A stretch of 64,000 nucleotides of DNA, from positions 414,420 through 478,419 of the forward strand of contig WTFX01000009.1 in NCBI GenBank assembly GCA_011523825.1. Direction: 5' to 3'. A model generated the notes under the pieces. It was not told the DNA's origin, did not search any database, and saw only the letters and a program-made list of their open reading frames with translations. The DNA is from Microthrixaceae bacterium. GTDB lineage: Bacteria > Actinomycetota > Acidimicrobiia > Acidimicrobiales > Poriferisodalaceae. The position numbers and the translations under genes were made by a program. Each line of letters begins with the position of its first letter. The first letter of the stretch is position 1. Shown piece after piece: positions 53,018 to 62,271 of this stretch.

Positions 53018-53679
53018 ACGGCGAGGGGACCTTGGCCGGCGAGGTACCGCTGGGCCATCACCATCAGCACCACCCAGTACTCGGCGCTCGGCACGAAGTC
53101 GTCAAGCGACACGTCCAGCGCAATCTCCTGCGCATCGGCATGACCGGCTGACGAGACACCTTGCACCGAGATGGACGGGGTGCCACCGAACAGCGCCAGC
53201 AGGTCGGCGATCGGCACGTCGAGCACTGCGTCGACCTCATCGCGTGCCAGCACGTAGTCGTCAAGCGGGCGGTCATCGCGCAGCAGGTACACGCTGGTCA
53301 GCTCGCAGTTCAGCCTGCCTTCGCCACTGTCGTCGGCCAGCCGGCGAACACCGAGTGGCACCAGATCGGTGCTGGCAGGGCGGACGCCGAGTTCTTCTTC
53401 GAGTTCCCGCACGCCATCGAGCGGTGTCTCGCCGGCGGCAAGATGCCCGGCCGCGCTGATGTCGATGAGTCCCGGAAAGGCAGCCTTGGAGCGCGAGCGT
53501 TGCTGCAGCACCGCCGTCGGCACGCTGTCACGAAGCGTGACGATCTGGCAGTGGAAGACGCGGTGCCACTCGCCTCGCTCGTGCACCTCGCCCCTGGGGG
53601 CGGTCCGTAGGTAACGCCCCACCTCATCGACGACGTCGAGATGCTCGACTCCAGGCGCGCTGTCGGTCACGGCGCCCAT
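53014..53679 (-). CDS. Nudix hydrolase, isopentenyl-diphosphate isomerase-like
   Basis: 221 residues. A complete Nudix box is present: GHLAAGETPLDGVRELEEELGV (23 residues spanning G to V; key Gly, Glu, Arg, Glu-Glu, Gly). The preceding HRVFHCQIVTLRDSVPTAVLQQRSRSKAAFPG and ISAAGHL resemble the IDI/YfcD-type Nudix group. The DDRPLDDYVLARDEVDAVLDVPIADLLALF tail is longer. ATG at 53679. Ends overlap the helicase gene by 4 bases convergently. Confidence 0.82.
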   Translation of the reverse strand: MGAVTDSAPGVEHLDVVDEVGRYLRTAPRGEVHERGEWHRVFHCQIVTLRDSVPTAVLQQRSRSKAAFPGLIDISAAGHLAAGETPLDGVRELEEELGVRPASTDLVPLGVRRLADDSGEGRLNCELTSVYLLRDDRPLDDYVLARDEVDAVLDVPIADLLALFGGTPSISVQGVSSAGHADAQEIALDVSLDDFVPSAEYWVVLMVMAQRYLAGQGPLAV

Positions 53680-53752
53680 TGTTGCCGCTGTTCCCGCTTG
53701 CGCGGGTGCTGTGTTGCCGGCCGACGGCCAGCAGGTGTCCGTGGCCGTGTTG

Positions 53753-54595
53753 CTATAGCAGCGCTGCGTAGTTGTCGAGAATCGGCAGCACGGTGTCCGC
53801 GTCGGCCGGCGGCAGGCCGAGCACGACCCGGGTGCAGCCGATCTCGGCGAGGCTCTCGATGATCTCCGGCTTGGGGGGCGTGCCGAACTGCCCGATCTCA
53901 ATCTCATCGGGGTCTCGGCCGGCCTCGATCGCCGACTCACGAATCTGCTTGACCGGCACCTCGAGGTCGTAGCGGCCCGAAATGGGCATCCAGCCGTCGC
54001 AGAACTCAACGATGTCGGCGATGGTCTTCGGCCCCGCGGCACCGCCCAGGATCACCTTCGGTCCGCCTTCCTGCACAGGCTTGGGCCATGCCCACGAGGA
54101 GTCGAAGTTCACCCAGTCGCCGTGGAATTCGGCCTCGTCGGAGGTCCACAGCTCGCGCACGGCCAGCATCATCTCGCGGGTGATAGCGCGCCGATCGGTG
54201 TACTTCACGCCGTGGTGGGCGAGCTCTTCCTTGTTCCAGCCGTAGCCGATGCCCAGGATGAACCGGCCGTTCGAAATGCGGTCCACCGTGGCGGCTTCCT
54301 TGGCCAGCCAGATGGGGTCGCGCTGAGCAACGAGCGTGATGCCGGTGCCGAGCATGATGTTCTCGGTCACCGCTGCAGCGGCACCCAGCGAAACGAACTG
54401 GTCGTGCGTGCGCCAGTACTCCTCGGGCAGCGGGGGAGCTCCCTCACGGCCTCCCCATGGCGTCTCGCGGCTGGTGGGAATGTGGCTGTGCTCGGGGAAC
54501 CACAGCGACTCGAAGCCTCGTTCCTCGGTGGCTTTCGCCAGCTCGACCGGCCCGATGGCCTTGTCGGTGGGAAACATCATCACGCCGATCTTCAC
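53753..54595 (-). CDS. LLM-class F420-dependent oxidoreductase
   Basis: 280 residues. MKIGVMMFPTDKAIGPVELAKATEERGFESLWFPEHSHIP is the standard actinobacterial LLM F420 N-terminus; LAKEAATVDRISNGRFILGIGYGWNKEE and KPVQEGGPKVILGGAAGPK follow. GTG at 54595 has aggagga 5 nt upstream. Divergent from the small ferredoxin gene at 54808, but the two may not be functionally linked. Third luciferase-like gene in the window. Confidence 0.9.
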   Translation of the reverse strand: MKIGVMMFPTDKAIGPVELAKATEERGFESLWFPEHSHIPTSRETPWGGREGAPPLPEEYWRTHDQFVSLGAAAAVTENIMLGTGITLVAQRDPIWLAKEAATVDRISNGRFILGIGYGWNKEELAHHGVKYTDRRAITREMMLAVRELWTSDEAEFHGDWVNFDSSWAWPKPVQEGGPKVILGGAAGPKTIADIVEFCDGWMPISGRYDLEVPVKQIRESAIEAGRDPDEIEIGQFGTPPKPEIIESLAEIGCTRVVLGLPPADADTVLPILDNYAALL

Positions 54596-54807
54596 AGTGG
54601 TCCTCCTGATGGTGAGGGGTACGTGGCGAATGCGGCCAGGATCGGCCGCCGCAGAGAGTAACGGCCACTGGTCGCTGCTGCCCGTGTGTGTTGCGGGAGA
54701 TCTGATGGCGTAGATGTCAGCGGCGCGACGCGTAGCGTGGTGCCGGCACGCAGGGCGAGGGCCCCCGGGCTTGCAGGCATGCTGTGGCCCGACGACTTGG
54801 AGGCAGT

Positions 54808-54999
54808 GTGAAGATCACCATCGACGTGGACAAGTGCATCGGCAGTGGTTCGTGCGAGATGATCGCCCCGGGCATCTTCGAGGTGGGCAACGACGGACTC
54901 GTCCGGCTACTCGAGGACAGTCCGAGCGCCGAGCACCACAGCGCTGTGCGGACTGCAGCGGCGAGCTGCCCGACGCAGGTCATCGCCGTCGACGACTGA
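54808..54999 (+). CDS. ferredoxin, 3Fe-4S type
   Basis: 63 residues. VKITIDVDKCIGSGSCEMIAPGIFEV and TAAASCPTQVIAVDD give Cys-x5-Cys ... Cys-Pro, so the CxxCxxC of 4Fe-4S proteins is replaced by the 3-Cys pattern of [3Fe-4S] ferredoxins that feed cytochrome P450. No P450 gene is in the window; it could serve the Rieske oxygenase or a distant P450. GTG at 54808 follows ttggaggcag. Confidence 0.88.
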   Translation: MKITIDVDKCIGSGSCEMIAPGIFEVGNDGLVRLLEDSPSAEHHSAVRTAAASCPTQVIAVDD

Positions 55000-55017
55000 G
55001 CTAAATCAATTCAGACT

Positions 55018-55091
55018 CGGGAAGTGGCGCAGCTTGGTAGCGCACCTGCTTTGGGAGCAGGGGGTCGTGGGTTCAAATCCCGCCTTCCCGA
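55018..55091 (+). tRNA. tRNA-Pro (TGG)
   Basis: 74 nt. Acceptor cgggaag pairs with cttcccg; anticodon loop tttggga carries TGG in a ctgct/agcag stem; T arm gtgggttcaaatcccgc is intact. Discriminator A; CCA is not encoded. Confidence 0.93.
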
Positions 55092-55098
55092 CTGGCTC

Positions 55099-55131
55099 TT
55101 GCGAGCGAGAAGGCTTCGCCCTCGCTCGCAA
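55099..55131. terminator. strong hairpin between convergent tRNA-Pro and mmsA
   Basis: ttgcgagcgag (55099-55109) and ctcgctcgcaa (55121-55131) pair over 11 bp; ggc/gcc (55112-55114 with 55118-55120) adds an inner stem around a TTC loop. No T-run. Likely bidirectional terminator. Confidence 0.55.
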
Positions 55132-55149
55132 CAACAGAAGGTCCGGAGC

Positions 55150-56646
55150 TCAGCGCGCGGTGGGGAAGCCCAGGTCGACGCCGCGATCTGCTGGGTCGGG
55201 CCAGTGCTCGGTGACGGCCTTGAGCCTCGTGTAGAAGCGAATGCCCTCAGGGCCGTGCATGTGGTGATCGCCGAACAGCGAGTCCTTCCAGCCGCCGAAT
55301 GAGTGGTACGCCATCGGCACCGGAATGGCCACGTTCACGCCCACCATGCCCACGGGGGCTTCACGCCGGAACCGTCGTGCCGCCCCGCCGTCACGGGTGA
55401 ACAGCGCCACGCCGTTGCCGAACTGGTTGTTCTCGATGAGCTCCATGGCCTCTTCGAACGACTCCACCCGCACCAGGCACAGCACCGGGCCGAAGATCTC
55501 GTCCTCGTACACCTTCATCTCGGTGGTGACTTCGTCCAGCAGCGTCGGGCCCACCCAGTATCCGTCCGGATGGCCGTCCACCACCAGCTCACGGCCGTCA
55601 CGCTGCACCACGGCACCTTCGGATTCGCCCAAGTCGATGTAGCTGAGCACCCGGTCGCGGTGCTCGGCGGTCACGAGCGGACCCATGTCCACCGGTTGCG
55701 CACCGAGGCCCGGTCCGATCCGCAGCGCATCGATCCGCTCGCAGATCGCACCCGACAGGTCGTCGGCGATGGCGCCCACCGCCACCACCACTGAGATCGC
55801 CATGCAGCGCTCGCCGGCCGATCCGTACCCGGCTGACACGGCGGCATCCGCGGCCTGGCCGATGTCGGCATCGGGCAGCACGATCATGTGGTTCTTGGCG
55901 CCGCCGAGCGCCTGCACCCGCTTGCCGGCCATCGATGCGGTCCGGTGCACGTGGCGGGCGATGGGCGTGGAGCCCACGAAGCTCACCGCGTCAATCCCCG
56001 GATGCTCGCACAACGCATTCACCGCATCGGCATCGCCGTGCAGCACGTTGAACACTCCGTCCGGCAGCCCAGCATCGGCGAACAGCTCGCCGATGCGCAC
56101 CGCCACCGACGGATCCTTCTCGGACGGCTTCAGCACGAAGCAGTTGCCGCACGCGATGGCGACCGGGTACATCCACATCGGGACCATCGCAGGGAAGTTG
56201 AACGGGGTGATGCCCGCCACGACCCCAACCGGTTGGCGCACCGTGTAGGCGTCATGTTCGGTGCTGATGTCGTCGGTGCGCTCGCCCTTGAGCAGCTGGC
56301 CGACACCGCAGGCGAACTCCACCACTTCGATGCCGCGCCGCATCTCGCCCAGTGCGTCTTCCCGCACCTTGCCGTGCTCGGCGGAGACCATCTCGGCCAG
56401 CTCCAGCCGGTGTTCCTCGAGCAGTTCGCGGAACGCGAACATCACGGCCGCCCGGGAGGAGATCGAGGCCTCCCGCCACCCTTCCCAGGCCGAGCGGGCG
56501 GCGCCGACCGCAGCGTCCACGTCGCTCCCAGATGCCATCGGCACCGCAGCAATCACGCTGCCGGCGACTGGGTCGGTTACCTCGAACATCGTCTTCGGCG
56601 AACCCTGCGTTCGCTGACCGCCGATCCAGTGGTCGACTTGCCTCAT
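55150..56646 (-). CDS. mmsA: methylmalonate-semialdehyde dehydrogenase, CoA-acylating
   Basis: 498 residues. ALDH fold with VDHWIGG start, PVGVVAGITPFNFPAMVPMWM typical of MmsA, GGAKNHMIVLPDAD (Asn) and catalytic Cys in GSAGERCMAIS, the MmsA form of the ALDH cysteine loop. Converts methylmalonate or malonate semialdehyde to propionyl- or acetyl-CoA in valine, inositol and beta-alanine breakdown. ATG at 56646 is preceded by gaggagga. Divergent from the VOC-SDR-DmdA-like run; propionate-level chemistry could link them (inference). Confidence 0.93.
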   Translation of the reverse strand: MRQVDHWIGGQRTQGSPKTMFEVTDPVAGSVIAAVPMASGSDVDAAVGAARSAWEGWREASISSRAAVMFAFRELLEEHRLELAEMVSAEHGKVREDALGEMRRGIEVVEFACGVGQLLKGERTDDISTEHDAYTVRQPVGVVAGITPFNFPAMVPMWMYPVAIACGNCFVLKPSEKDPSVAVRIGELFADAGLPDGVFNVLHGDADAVNALCEHPGIDAVSFVGSTPIARHVHRTASMAGKRVQALGGAKNHMIVLPDADIGQAADAAVSAGYGSAGERCMAISVVVAVGAIADDLSGAICERIDALRIGPGLGAQPVDMGPLVTAEHRDRVLSYIDLGESEGAVVQRDGRELVVDGHPDGYWVGPTLLDEVTTEMKVYEDEIFGPVLCLVRVESFEEAMELIENNQFGNGVALFTRDGGAARRFRREAPVGMVGVNVAIPVPMAYHSFGGWKDSLFGDHHMHGPEGIRFYTRLKAVTEHWPDPADRGVDLGFPTAR

Positions 56647-56797
56647 GTGAGTCCTCCTCGCCGGCAGCGCTCAGTGGGCAGCGAACGCGCCGAACCTCTG
56701 TCTTGTCTCGGCCTTGATTCTCGCAGCCTCGCGAGGGTGAACGGGAACGCTCGGGCGACTGCATTGCGGCCCGAAGCGCATGGCTAGAGTCCGCGCC

Positions 56798-57322
56798 ATG
56801 AGTGACGTCAATCCGATTCCCCCAGACCGGCCATTTGTCGTGCCGTACATGACCATCGGCGCCCGCACCGATGGCTCTCCTGGTGGGGCGGCCGATGCCA
56901 TCGAGTGGTACACAGCCGCCTTCGGCGCCGAGGAGACCAACCGTCAGATGGCACCGGGAGGCGACAAGGTGATGCACGCCGAACTGGTGCTCGGCGACGG
57001 ATTGATCTTCCTCGCCGATGACTTCCCGGAATGGGGAGGCGAAGCCTCTGCGCCAGCGGCGCTGGCTGGTTCGACCGTCACGATGCACCGCTATGTGGCC
57101 GATTGCGACGCAACCATTGACAAGGCCGTGGAGCTCGGTGCAGAAGTGCTCATGCCGCCGGCGGACATGTTCTGGGGCGACCGCTTCGGCAGCATCCGTG
57201 ACCCGTTCGGCCACAAGTGGTCGATTGCCACACACGTTCGGGACGTGACTCCCGAGGAGATGGAAGCAGCGGCGGCGGCGATGTTCGCCGAGGGACCAGA
57301 CCAGCAACAGGCAGAGGGTTGA
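56798..57322 (+). CDS. PhnB-like VOC (glyoxalase-fold) protein
   Basis: 174 residues. FVVPYMTIGARTDGSPGGAADAIEWYTAAFGAEET and DRFGSIRDPFGHKWSIATHVRDVTPEEM are the PhnB/YdcF-like glyoxalase-fold markers. These proteins often act as bleomycin-resistance-like or unknown metal lyases. ATG at 56798; an upstream in-frame codon is not supported. Three bases separate it from the following SDR gene, so the two are cotranscribed. Confidence 0.82.
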   Translation: MSDVNPIPPDRPFVVPYMTIGARTDGSPGGAADAIEWYTAAFGAEETNRQMAPGGDKVMHAELVLGDGLIFLADDFPEWGGEASAPAALAGSTVTMHRYVADCDATIDKAVELGAEVLMPPADMFWGDRFGSIRDPFGHKWSIATHVRDVTPEEMEAAAAAMFAEGPDQQQAEG

Positions 57323-57325
57323 GCA

Positions 57326-58279
57326 ATGGCAGTAACTGATCTTGCGGGACGCATCGCCGTGGTGACCGGCGGTGGGACCGGCATGGGGCGTGAGCTGGTG
57401 CGCCAGCTCGCCGCAGCCGGATGCCATGTCGCTGCATGCGACCTGAATGCAGAGGAACTGGCGCGGACCGCAGAGCTGGCGACCAGCGGCTCAAGCGGTG
57501 TGCGCATCACGACACACGATTGTGATGTCACCGATGCCGACGCTGTCGCTGCCTTCGCCGCCGAGGTGGCGGCCTCGCACGACACCGACCACATCAACCT
57601 GCTGTTCAACAACGCGGGTGTCGGGGGCGGCGGCAGCTTCGTGATTGACGACCAGCGCGCCGCATGGGACAAGACCTTCGCTGTGTGCTGGGACGGCGTG
57701 CTGAATTGTGCCCGCGCCTTCATGGACATGCTGGTGCGCTCCGATGCCGGGGCGATGGTGAACACCAGCAGCATCAACGGCTTCTGGGCGACGGTCGGCC
57801 CCGGCGCACCGCACACGTCCTACTGCGCAGCCAAGTTCGCCGTGAAGGGCTTCACCGAGGCGCTGATACAGGATTTGGAGATTCACGCTCCTCACGTCAG
57901 CGCTCACGTGGTGATGCCCGGACACATCGGCACTTCGATTGCACTCAACAGCTTCTCCATCCACGGCGTCGACGTGCCGCTCATCCGCAAGAACATGGCG
58001 GCTCGCGGCGTCGACCTCGACGCGTTCAGCGACGAGGACGTCGAAGCGCTGATCGCCGACCGCAACACCCGGTTCCGCGACGACGCTCCCACCTCAGCGG
58101 CACAAGCGGCCGAGATCATCCTGTCGGACGTGCTGGCGGGCCGGTGGCGCATCCTGGTGGGCGACGACGCCTACCGGATCGATGAGCGGGTGCGAGCCGA
58201 TCCCGAGTCGGCGTACACGCTGGAGTTCTTCGAAGCATTTCGCGACGAAGGCCACTTGCAGGCCTTTCCGCCCCGCTAG
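57326..58279 (+). CDS. short-chain dehydrogenase/reductase
   Basis: 317 residues. NAD(P) site TGGGTGMGREL (residues 14-24), FNNAGVGGGGSF, the catalytic Ser of VNTSSINGFWATV and Tyr-x3-Lys of SYCAAKFAVKGF. The C-terminal 60 residues are longer than in the minimal SDR and resemble the actinobacterial SDR proteins that accompany CoA or steroid catabolism. Tight spacing after the VOC gene and 69 bases before the DmdA-like gene. Confidence 0.88.
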   Translation: MAVTDLAGRIAVVTGGGTGMGRELVRQLAAAGCHVAACDLNAEELARTAELATSGSSGVRITTHDCDVTDADAVAAFAAEVAASHDTDHINLLFNNAGVGGGGSFVIDDQRAAWDKTFAVCWDGVLNCARAFMDMLVRSDAGAMVNTSSINGFWATVGPGAPHTSYCAAKFAVKGFTEALIQDLEIHAPHVSAHVVMPGHIGTSIALNSFSIHGVDVPLIRKNMAARGVDLDAFSDEDVEALIADRNTRFRDDAPTSAAQAAEIILSDVLAGRWRILVGDDAYRIDERVRADPESAYTLEFFEAFRDEGHLQAFPPR

Positions 58280-58347
58280 CCGGCCTCGCCTGTCCTCGCT
58301 GCGCAGCTGCAACTTTCCGATGGAGCTGATCTGATGGACCTGCTCAG

Positions 58348-59520
58348 GTGGAGCTGATCGTCGGTCCCCGGACCAAGATCACGCCGTTCACCGACCGTGC
58401 CGTGGCGGCGGGCATGACGAAGGCGATGGTGTACAACCACACCGTCCTGCCGATCAGCACCGACGATCCGGCGGCGGAGTACCGGGCGCTGACCGAGGCA
58501 GCGGCGATCTGGGACGTCGGCTGCGAGCGTCAGGTGCAGATCGCCGGACCGGACGCCCACCGGTTGATGACCTATCTCTGCGCCCGTGATCTGCGCGACC
58601 TGCGCGTGGGCATGGCTCGCTACGCGCCGATGTGCGACCACCAGGGCAGGCTCGTCAACGACCCGATGGCGCTGCGTATCGACGAGACGACGTTCTGGCT
58701 CTCGATTGCCGACAGCGATGTGTTGCTGTGGACGCGAGCCGTCGCCGGCGAAGGTGGGTACGACGTCGAGGTGACCGAGCCCGACGTCTGGCCGCTCGCC
58801 ATCCAAGGTCCCCGCGCTGAGGACGTCGTGGCTGCAGCGCTGGGCGATTGGGTTCGCGACCTGCGCTTCTTCCGGTTTGTCCACTGTGTTCACCCCGCAC
58901 TCGGCGCACCCGAGGGACAGCAGGCGGCGGGCATCCCCATGGTGGTGTGCCGTTCGGGCTGGTCGGGTCAGGACGGCTTTGAGCTCTTCTTGACGGACGG
59001 TGCCAAGGGCGAACAGCTCTGGGACCTGCTGTGGGAAGCAGGCCAGCCCTTCGGACTTGGCGTCGGCGCGCCGAACAACCCCGAGCGCATCGAGAGCTTC
59101 CTGCTGTCGTTCGGAGGCGACACCGACGCCGATACCGATCCCGACGAGGCGGGCATCGGCCGCTTCGTCAGCCTGAGGGATGACGATGACGGTCCGGCAG
59201 CCTCGGCGAGTCATGACTTCATCGGCAAGGCGGCGCTGCGCGCCCGGCGGGCATCGGGCAGCCAGCGACGCCTCGTCGGGCTGGTGATCGACGGCGATCC
59301 GCCGACGCCCCTGCGAGCGCCCCGCTCGGTTCAGAGCCCCGACGGCCACCCGGTCGGCACGCTGCGAGCCCTCGCACGATCCCCGCGCTTCGACGCCAAC
59401 ATCGGCCTCGCACTGCTGGACCCACCGTGGTTCGAGCCCAGCACCGACCTCCAGGTCAGCCTCGATGGCGCCAACCGAGTCGCGACCACCACGTCGCTGC
59501 CCTTCAACCTCGACAAGTAA
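58348..59520 (+). CDS. DmdA-like DMSP demethylase / aminomethyltransferase family
   Basis: 390 residues; GcvT-fold tetrahydrofolate methyltransferase. It resembles SAR11-type DmdA more than GcvT: VYNHTVLPISTDD, AAIWDVGCERQVQIAGPDA, YAPMCDHQGRLVNDPMALRID, WLSIADSDVLLW and RSGWSGQDGFELFL, where Trp takes the place of the Tyr in GcvT TGYTGEDGFE. DmdA moves a methyl group from dimethylsulfoniopropionate to THF giving methylmercaptopropionate. The glycine cleavage genes gcvH/gcvP are not nearby. GTG at 58348 is the likely start; no clear ribosome-binding site. Other GcvT-like demethylases remain possible. Confidence 0.72.
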   Translation: MELIVGPRTKITPFTDRAVAAGMTKAMVYNHTVLPISTDDPAAEYRALTEAAAIWDVGCERQVQIAGPDAHRLMTYLCARDLRDLRVGMARYAPMCDHQGRLVNDPMALRIDETTFWLSIADSDVLLWTRAVAGEGGYDVEVTEPDVWPLAIQGPRAEDVVAAALGDWVRDLRFFRFVHCVHPALGAPEGQQAAGIPMVVCRSGWSGQDGFELFLTDGAKGEQLWDLLWEAGQPFGLGVGAPNNPERIESFLLSFGGDTDADTDPDEAGIGRFVSLRDDDDGPAASASHDFIGKAALRARRASGSQRRLVGLVIDGDPPTPLRAPRSVQSPDGHPVGTLRALARSPRFDANIGLALLDPPWFEPSTDLQVSLDGANRVATTTSLPFNLDK

Positions 59521-59565
59521 GGGCCCGATCCAGCCCGGCGCGCCCCGCTACCCTCGGCGCTCCGT

Positions 59566-59637
<72 letters not shown>

Positions 59638-59680
59638 CGCCAGAAGAGTTCTGATCTCTCCGATGAGGCGCTGTGGGTGG

Positions 59681-59734
59681 CGCCGAACGGGGTCCCCGCA
59701 GCCGCAGCTTGCGAGGACTGCGGGGTGTTCGGCG
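59681..59734. terminator. 54-nt nested hairpin between tRNA-Gly and clpP
   Basis: Three nested perfect arms: cgccgaac/gttcggcg (59681-59688 with 59727-59734), ccccgcag/ctgcgggg (59694-59701 with 59718-59725) and cgca/tgcg (59703-59706 with 59710-59713, loop gct). It is placed between convergent genes, so a bidirectional terminator is the simplest reading; it is longer and more structured than others here. Confidence 0.55.
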
Positions 59735-59762
59735 ACAGGACCCGCAGCGCCGGGAGCGGATG

Positions 59763-60455
59763 TCAAGCGGCGCGGATGGGGCCGTCCTCCAGCACCTGGC
59801 GGTTCGCGATCACCTCGTCGATGATCCCGTACTCCTTGGCTGCCTCGGCATCCATGATGAAGTCACGTTCGGTGTCAGTGTGGATGCGCTCGAGGTCCTG
59901 GCCGGTGTGGTGCGCAATGATCCGCTCGAGCCGCTCGCGCATCCGGTCGATCTCCCGTGCCGCCAGTTCGATGTCGGTCGCCTGACCCATCGCCTGGCCG
60001 TAGGGCTGGTGCAGCAGCACCCGCGCATTGGGCAGCGCCATCCGCTTGCCCGGCGTGCCCGCCGCCAGCAGCACTGCGGCCGCCGACGCTGCCTGTCCCA
60101 GGCAGATCGTGGTGATGTCGTTTCGGATGTACTGGCTGGTGTCGTAGATGGCGAACAGCGAGCTGATGTCGCCGCCGGGCGAGTTGATGTAGATGTTGAT
60201 GTCCTTGTCGGGATTCTCCGACTCGAGGTGGATCATCTGCGCGCACACCAGGTTGGCCACGACATCATCGATGGGCGTGCCCAGGAAGATGATGTTCTCC
60301 TTGAGCAGCCGGGAGTACAGGTCGTACGCGCGCTCGCCCCGATTGGTCTGCTCCACCACGGTGGGCACCAGGTAGTTGATGGCGCGGTGCCGCTCGATGC
60401 TGTGATCGCCACGTGGGCGAGCGTCACGCGAACTTGCGGAGAACTCGGCTGTCAC
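59763..60455 (-). CDS. clpP: ATP-dependent Clp protease proteolytic subunit (second paralogue)
   Basis: 230 residues. Triad Ser124 ([11 protein letters not shown]), His149 (VLLHQPYG) and Asp194 (HTDTERDF); the N-terminal 30 residues ([33 protein letters not shown]) are the standard ClpP opening, absent from the paralogue at 10944. The GTG at 60455 overlaps the tig stop by 4 bases, so it follows tig in one transcript, as in many bacteria. Unlike the usual tig-clpP1-clpP2-clpX string, clpX is divergent. Confidence 0.94.
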   Translation of the reverse strand: MTAEFSASSRDARPRGDHSIERHRAINYLVPTVVEQTNRGERAYDLYSRLLKENIIFLGTPIDDVVANLVCAQMIHLESENPDKDINIYINSPGGDISSLFAIYDTSQYIRNDITTICLGQAASAAAVLLAAGTPGKRMALPNARVLLHQPYGQAMGQATDIELAAREIDRMRERLERIIAHHTGQDLERIHTDTERDFIMDAEAAKEYGIIDEVIANRQVLEDGPIRAA

Positions 60456-62059
60456 GGTGTATCCCCTCTGTCGTCAGAATCAGTGTCGCCGGAATCAGTG
60501 TGATCAAGATTGCCGTCAGTGTCGCCTGCGGCGTCGCTGTCATCGGCACCCCCAGCATCGCCTGCTGTGGGCAGTTCGAGCGCCGAACGCTCGATGGTGT
60601 CGCCGTCCGGTCCGATGAGTGTGGCGGCTTCTATGGCCCATTGCAGCGCCTTGCTCTTGCAAATTGCTGAGCTCAAGTGTGCAAGTCCGTCGGTCTCGGC
60701 GATGACCTCGCGTAGCTGGGCGGCGCTGCGACCGTCAGTCGCTGCCATGCGCTCGAGCTCTCCGTCGATGTCATCGTCGTCGGCTTCCAGCGATTCGGCC
60801 ACTGCCACAGCACGCAGTGCCAGATCGAGACGGACGCCACGTTCGGCGTCGTCTCGCAGCTCCCCGATGAACGATGCGGGCTCCTGACCGGTTGCCTCCA
60901 GCCACTCCTCGATCGTCAAGTTCCGCTGCTGCAGCCCGCTGCCCAGCTCCTGCATGCGATCCGCGATGGCCCCGCTGACCATGGCGTCGGGAACCGGTCC
61001 CTCCACGAGGTCCGCAATCTGTTTCTGCGCCTCATCGCGCAGCACCATGTTGGCCTGCATGATGCGGCCGAAGCTCAGCTGGCGGGTGGTTGCATCGCGC
61101 AATTCGGCAACGCTCTCGTGCTCGGTGTTCTCGTCGACCCAGTCGTCGGTGAGTTCGGGCAGCACCAACTCCGATACGACGTTGACGGTGATCTCGAAAT
61201 CGATCTCCATATCCGGCTGTACCGGATGCGGCGCGCTGAATGACAAGTCGGCGCCGGCCTCGCAGCCGGTCAGATGCTCATCGACCTCGGGGACGATGCC
61301 GCCGCTGCCGACCTCGTAGAGATAGTCCTGCGCTGCGAGCCCGGGGAGTGGTTCCCCCTCCACTGATCCTTCGATATCGATCGTGACGCGATCGCCTTGC
61401 GCAGCGGCACGATCCACCTCGGCGATATCGGCGAACTGGCGGCGCGTCTCGTCAATACGGGCGTCGATCTCCTCGTCGGTCGGCACAGGGCTGGGAATCT
61501 CGATCCGCAGATCCTCGTAGCCCGCCACGGACACCACCGGCCGGACCTCAACGGTCGCTTCGAACGCGACCGGTCCGTCGCTGCCGTCGAGGGTGAGCTC
61601 CAGTTCGGGCTGGTTCACCACGTCTACGTGGTTGTCGCGCACCGCTTCGGCGTAATAGCGGGGCACCGCCTCTTCGAGCGCCTGAGCCCGGCCGATCTCG
61701 GTTCCGAAGTGCGACTCCAGCACGCGCCGAGGCGCCCGGCCCGGTCGGAATCCGGGAATGCGCACTTCGCGGGCAAGCTTGCGGAACGCAGCTTCGATGT
61801 CGGCATCGAATGTCTCGGCGTCAACCTCGACGGTCAGCTTGACGCGAGGTCCGATGAACCGCTCGTTAGCGGCCTCGCTGTCGCCTGGGCTGCTGTCGTC
61901 CGGACTGCCGTCACCGGCCGAGACATCGGAATCCTCGGCGTCTGCGCTCCCGGCGTCGTCGCCCGGCGATGCGTCATCGGGCTGGGAGGGATCGGGTTCA
62001 GTAACTGGCGCGGGCCCGATGAAATCCGCTGGATCGAGCGGCGTCAGCGTCGTCTTCAC
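60452..62059 (-). CDS. tig: trigger factor with an acidic insertion
   Basis: 535 residues, longer than the common 430-470. Ribosome-associated chaperone and prolyl isomerase. The ribosome-binding loop [10 protein letters not shown] is near residue 105, the PPIase core follows ([19 protein letters not shown]), then the helical arms. The start [18 protein letters not shown] is cut off from the expected next strand ([16 protein letters not shown]) by about 50 residues rich in Asp, Ser and Gly, flanked by FIGP on both sides. The C-terminal 40 residues are similarly acidic. clpP overlaps its stop. Confidence 0.92.
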   Translation of the reverse strand: MKTTLTPLDPADFIGPAPVTEPDPSQPDDASPGDDAGSADAEDSDVSAGDGSPDDSSPGDSEAANERFIGPRVKLTVEVDAETFDADIEAAFRKLAREVRIPGFRPGRAPRRVLESHFGTEIGRAQALEEAVPRYYAEAVRDNHVDVVNQPELELTLDGSDGPVAFEATVEVRPVVSVAGYEDLRIEIPSPVPTDEEIDARIDETRRQFADIAEVDRAAAQGDRVTIDIEGSVEGEPLPGLAAQDYLYEVGSGGIVPEVDEHLTGCEAGADLSFSAPHPVQPDMEIDFEITVNVVSELVLPELTDDWVDENTEHESVAELRDATTRQLSFGRIMQANMVLRDEAQKQIADLVEGPVPDAMVSGAIADRMQELGSGLQQRNLTIEEWLEATGQEPASFIGELRDDAERGVRLDLALRAVAVAESLEADDDDIDGELERMAATDGRSAAQLREVIAETDGLAHLSSAICKSKALQWAIEAATLIGPDGDTIERSALELPTAGDAGGADDSDAAGDTDGNLDHTDSGDTDSDDRGDTP

Positions 62060-62271
62060 GAAGCGCGGAGCCTACCGGCGCGCCGAGGGAGCACCGTTCG
62101 GCGCCAGCCGTAGCACCGCGATGCAACGTCTCGTGCTGCCGCCCCAGCAGCCCACCAGATCACGTGTTGTCGCGCGCGCTGTGCCATCCTTGGCGGACAG
62201 CTCGTGTGACAGCCCGATGTTGCACGGCTGTGCAAGAGTCGGCAAGCTCATCCGCAGGAGGGAGGTGCAAC

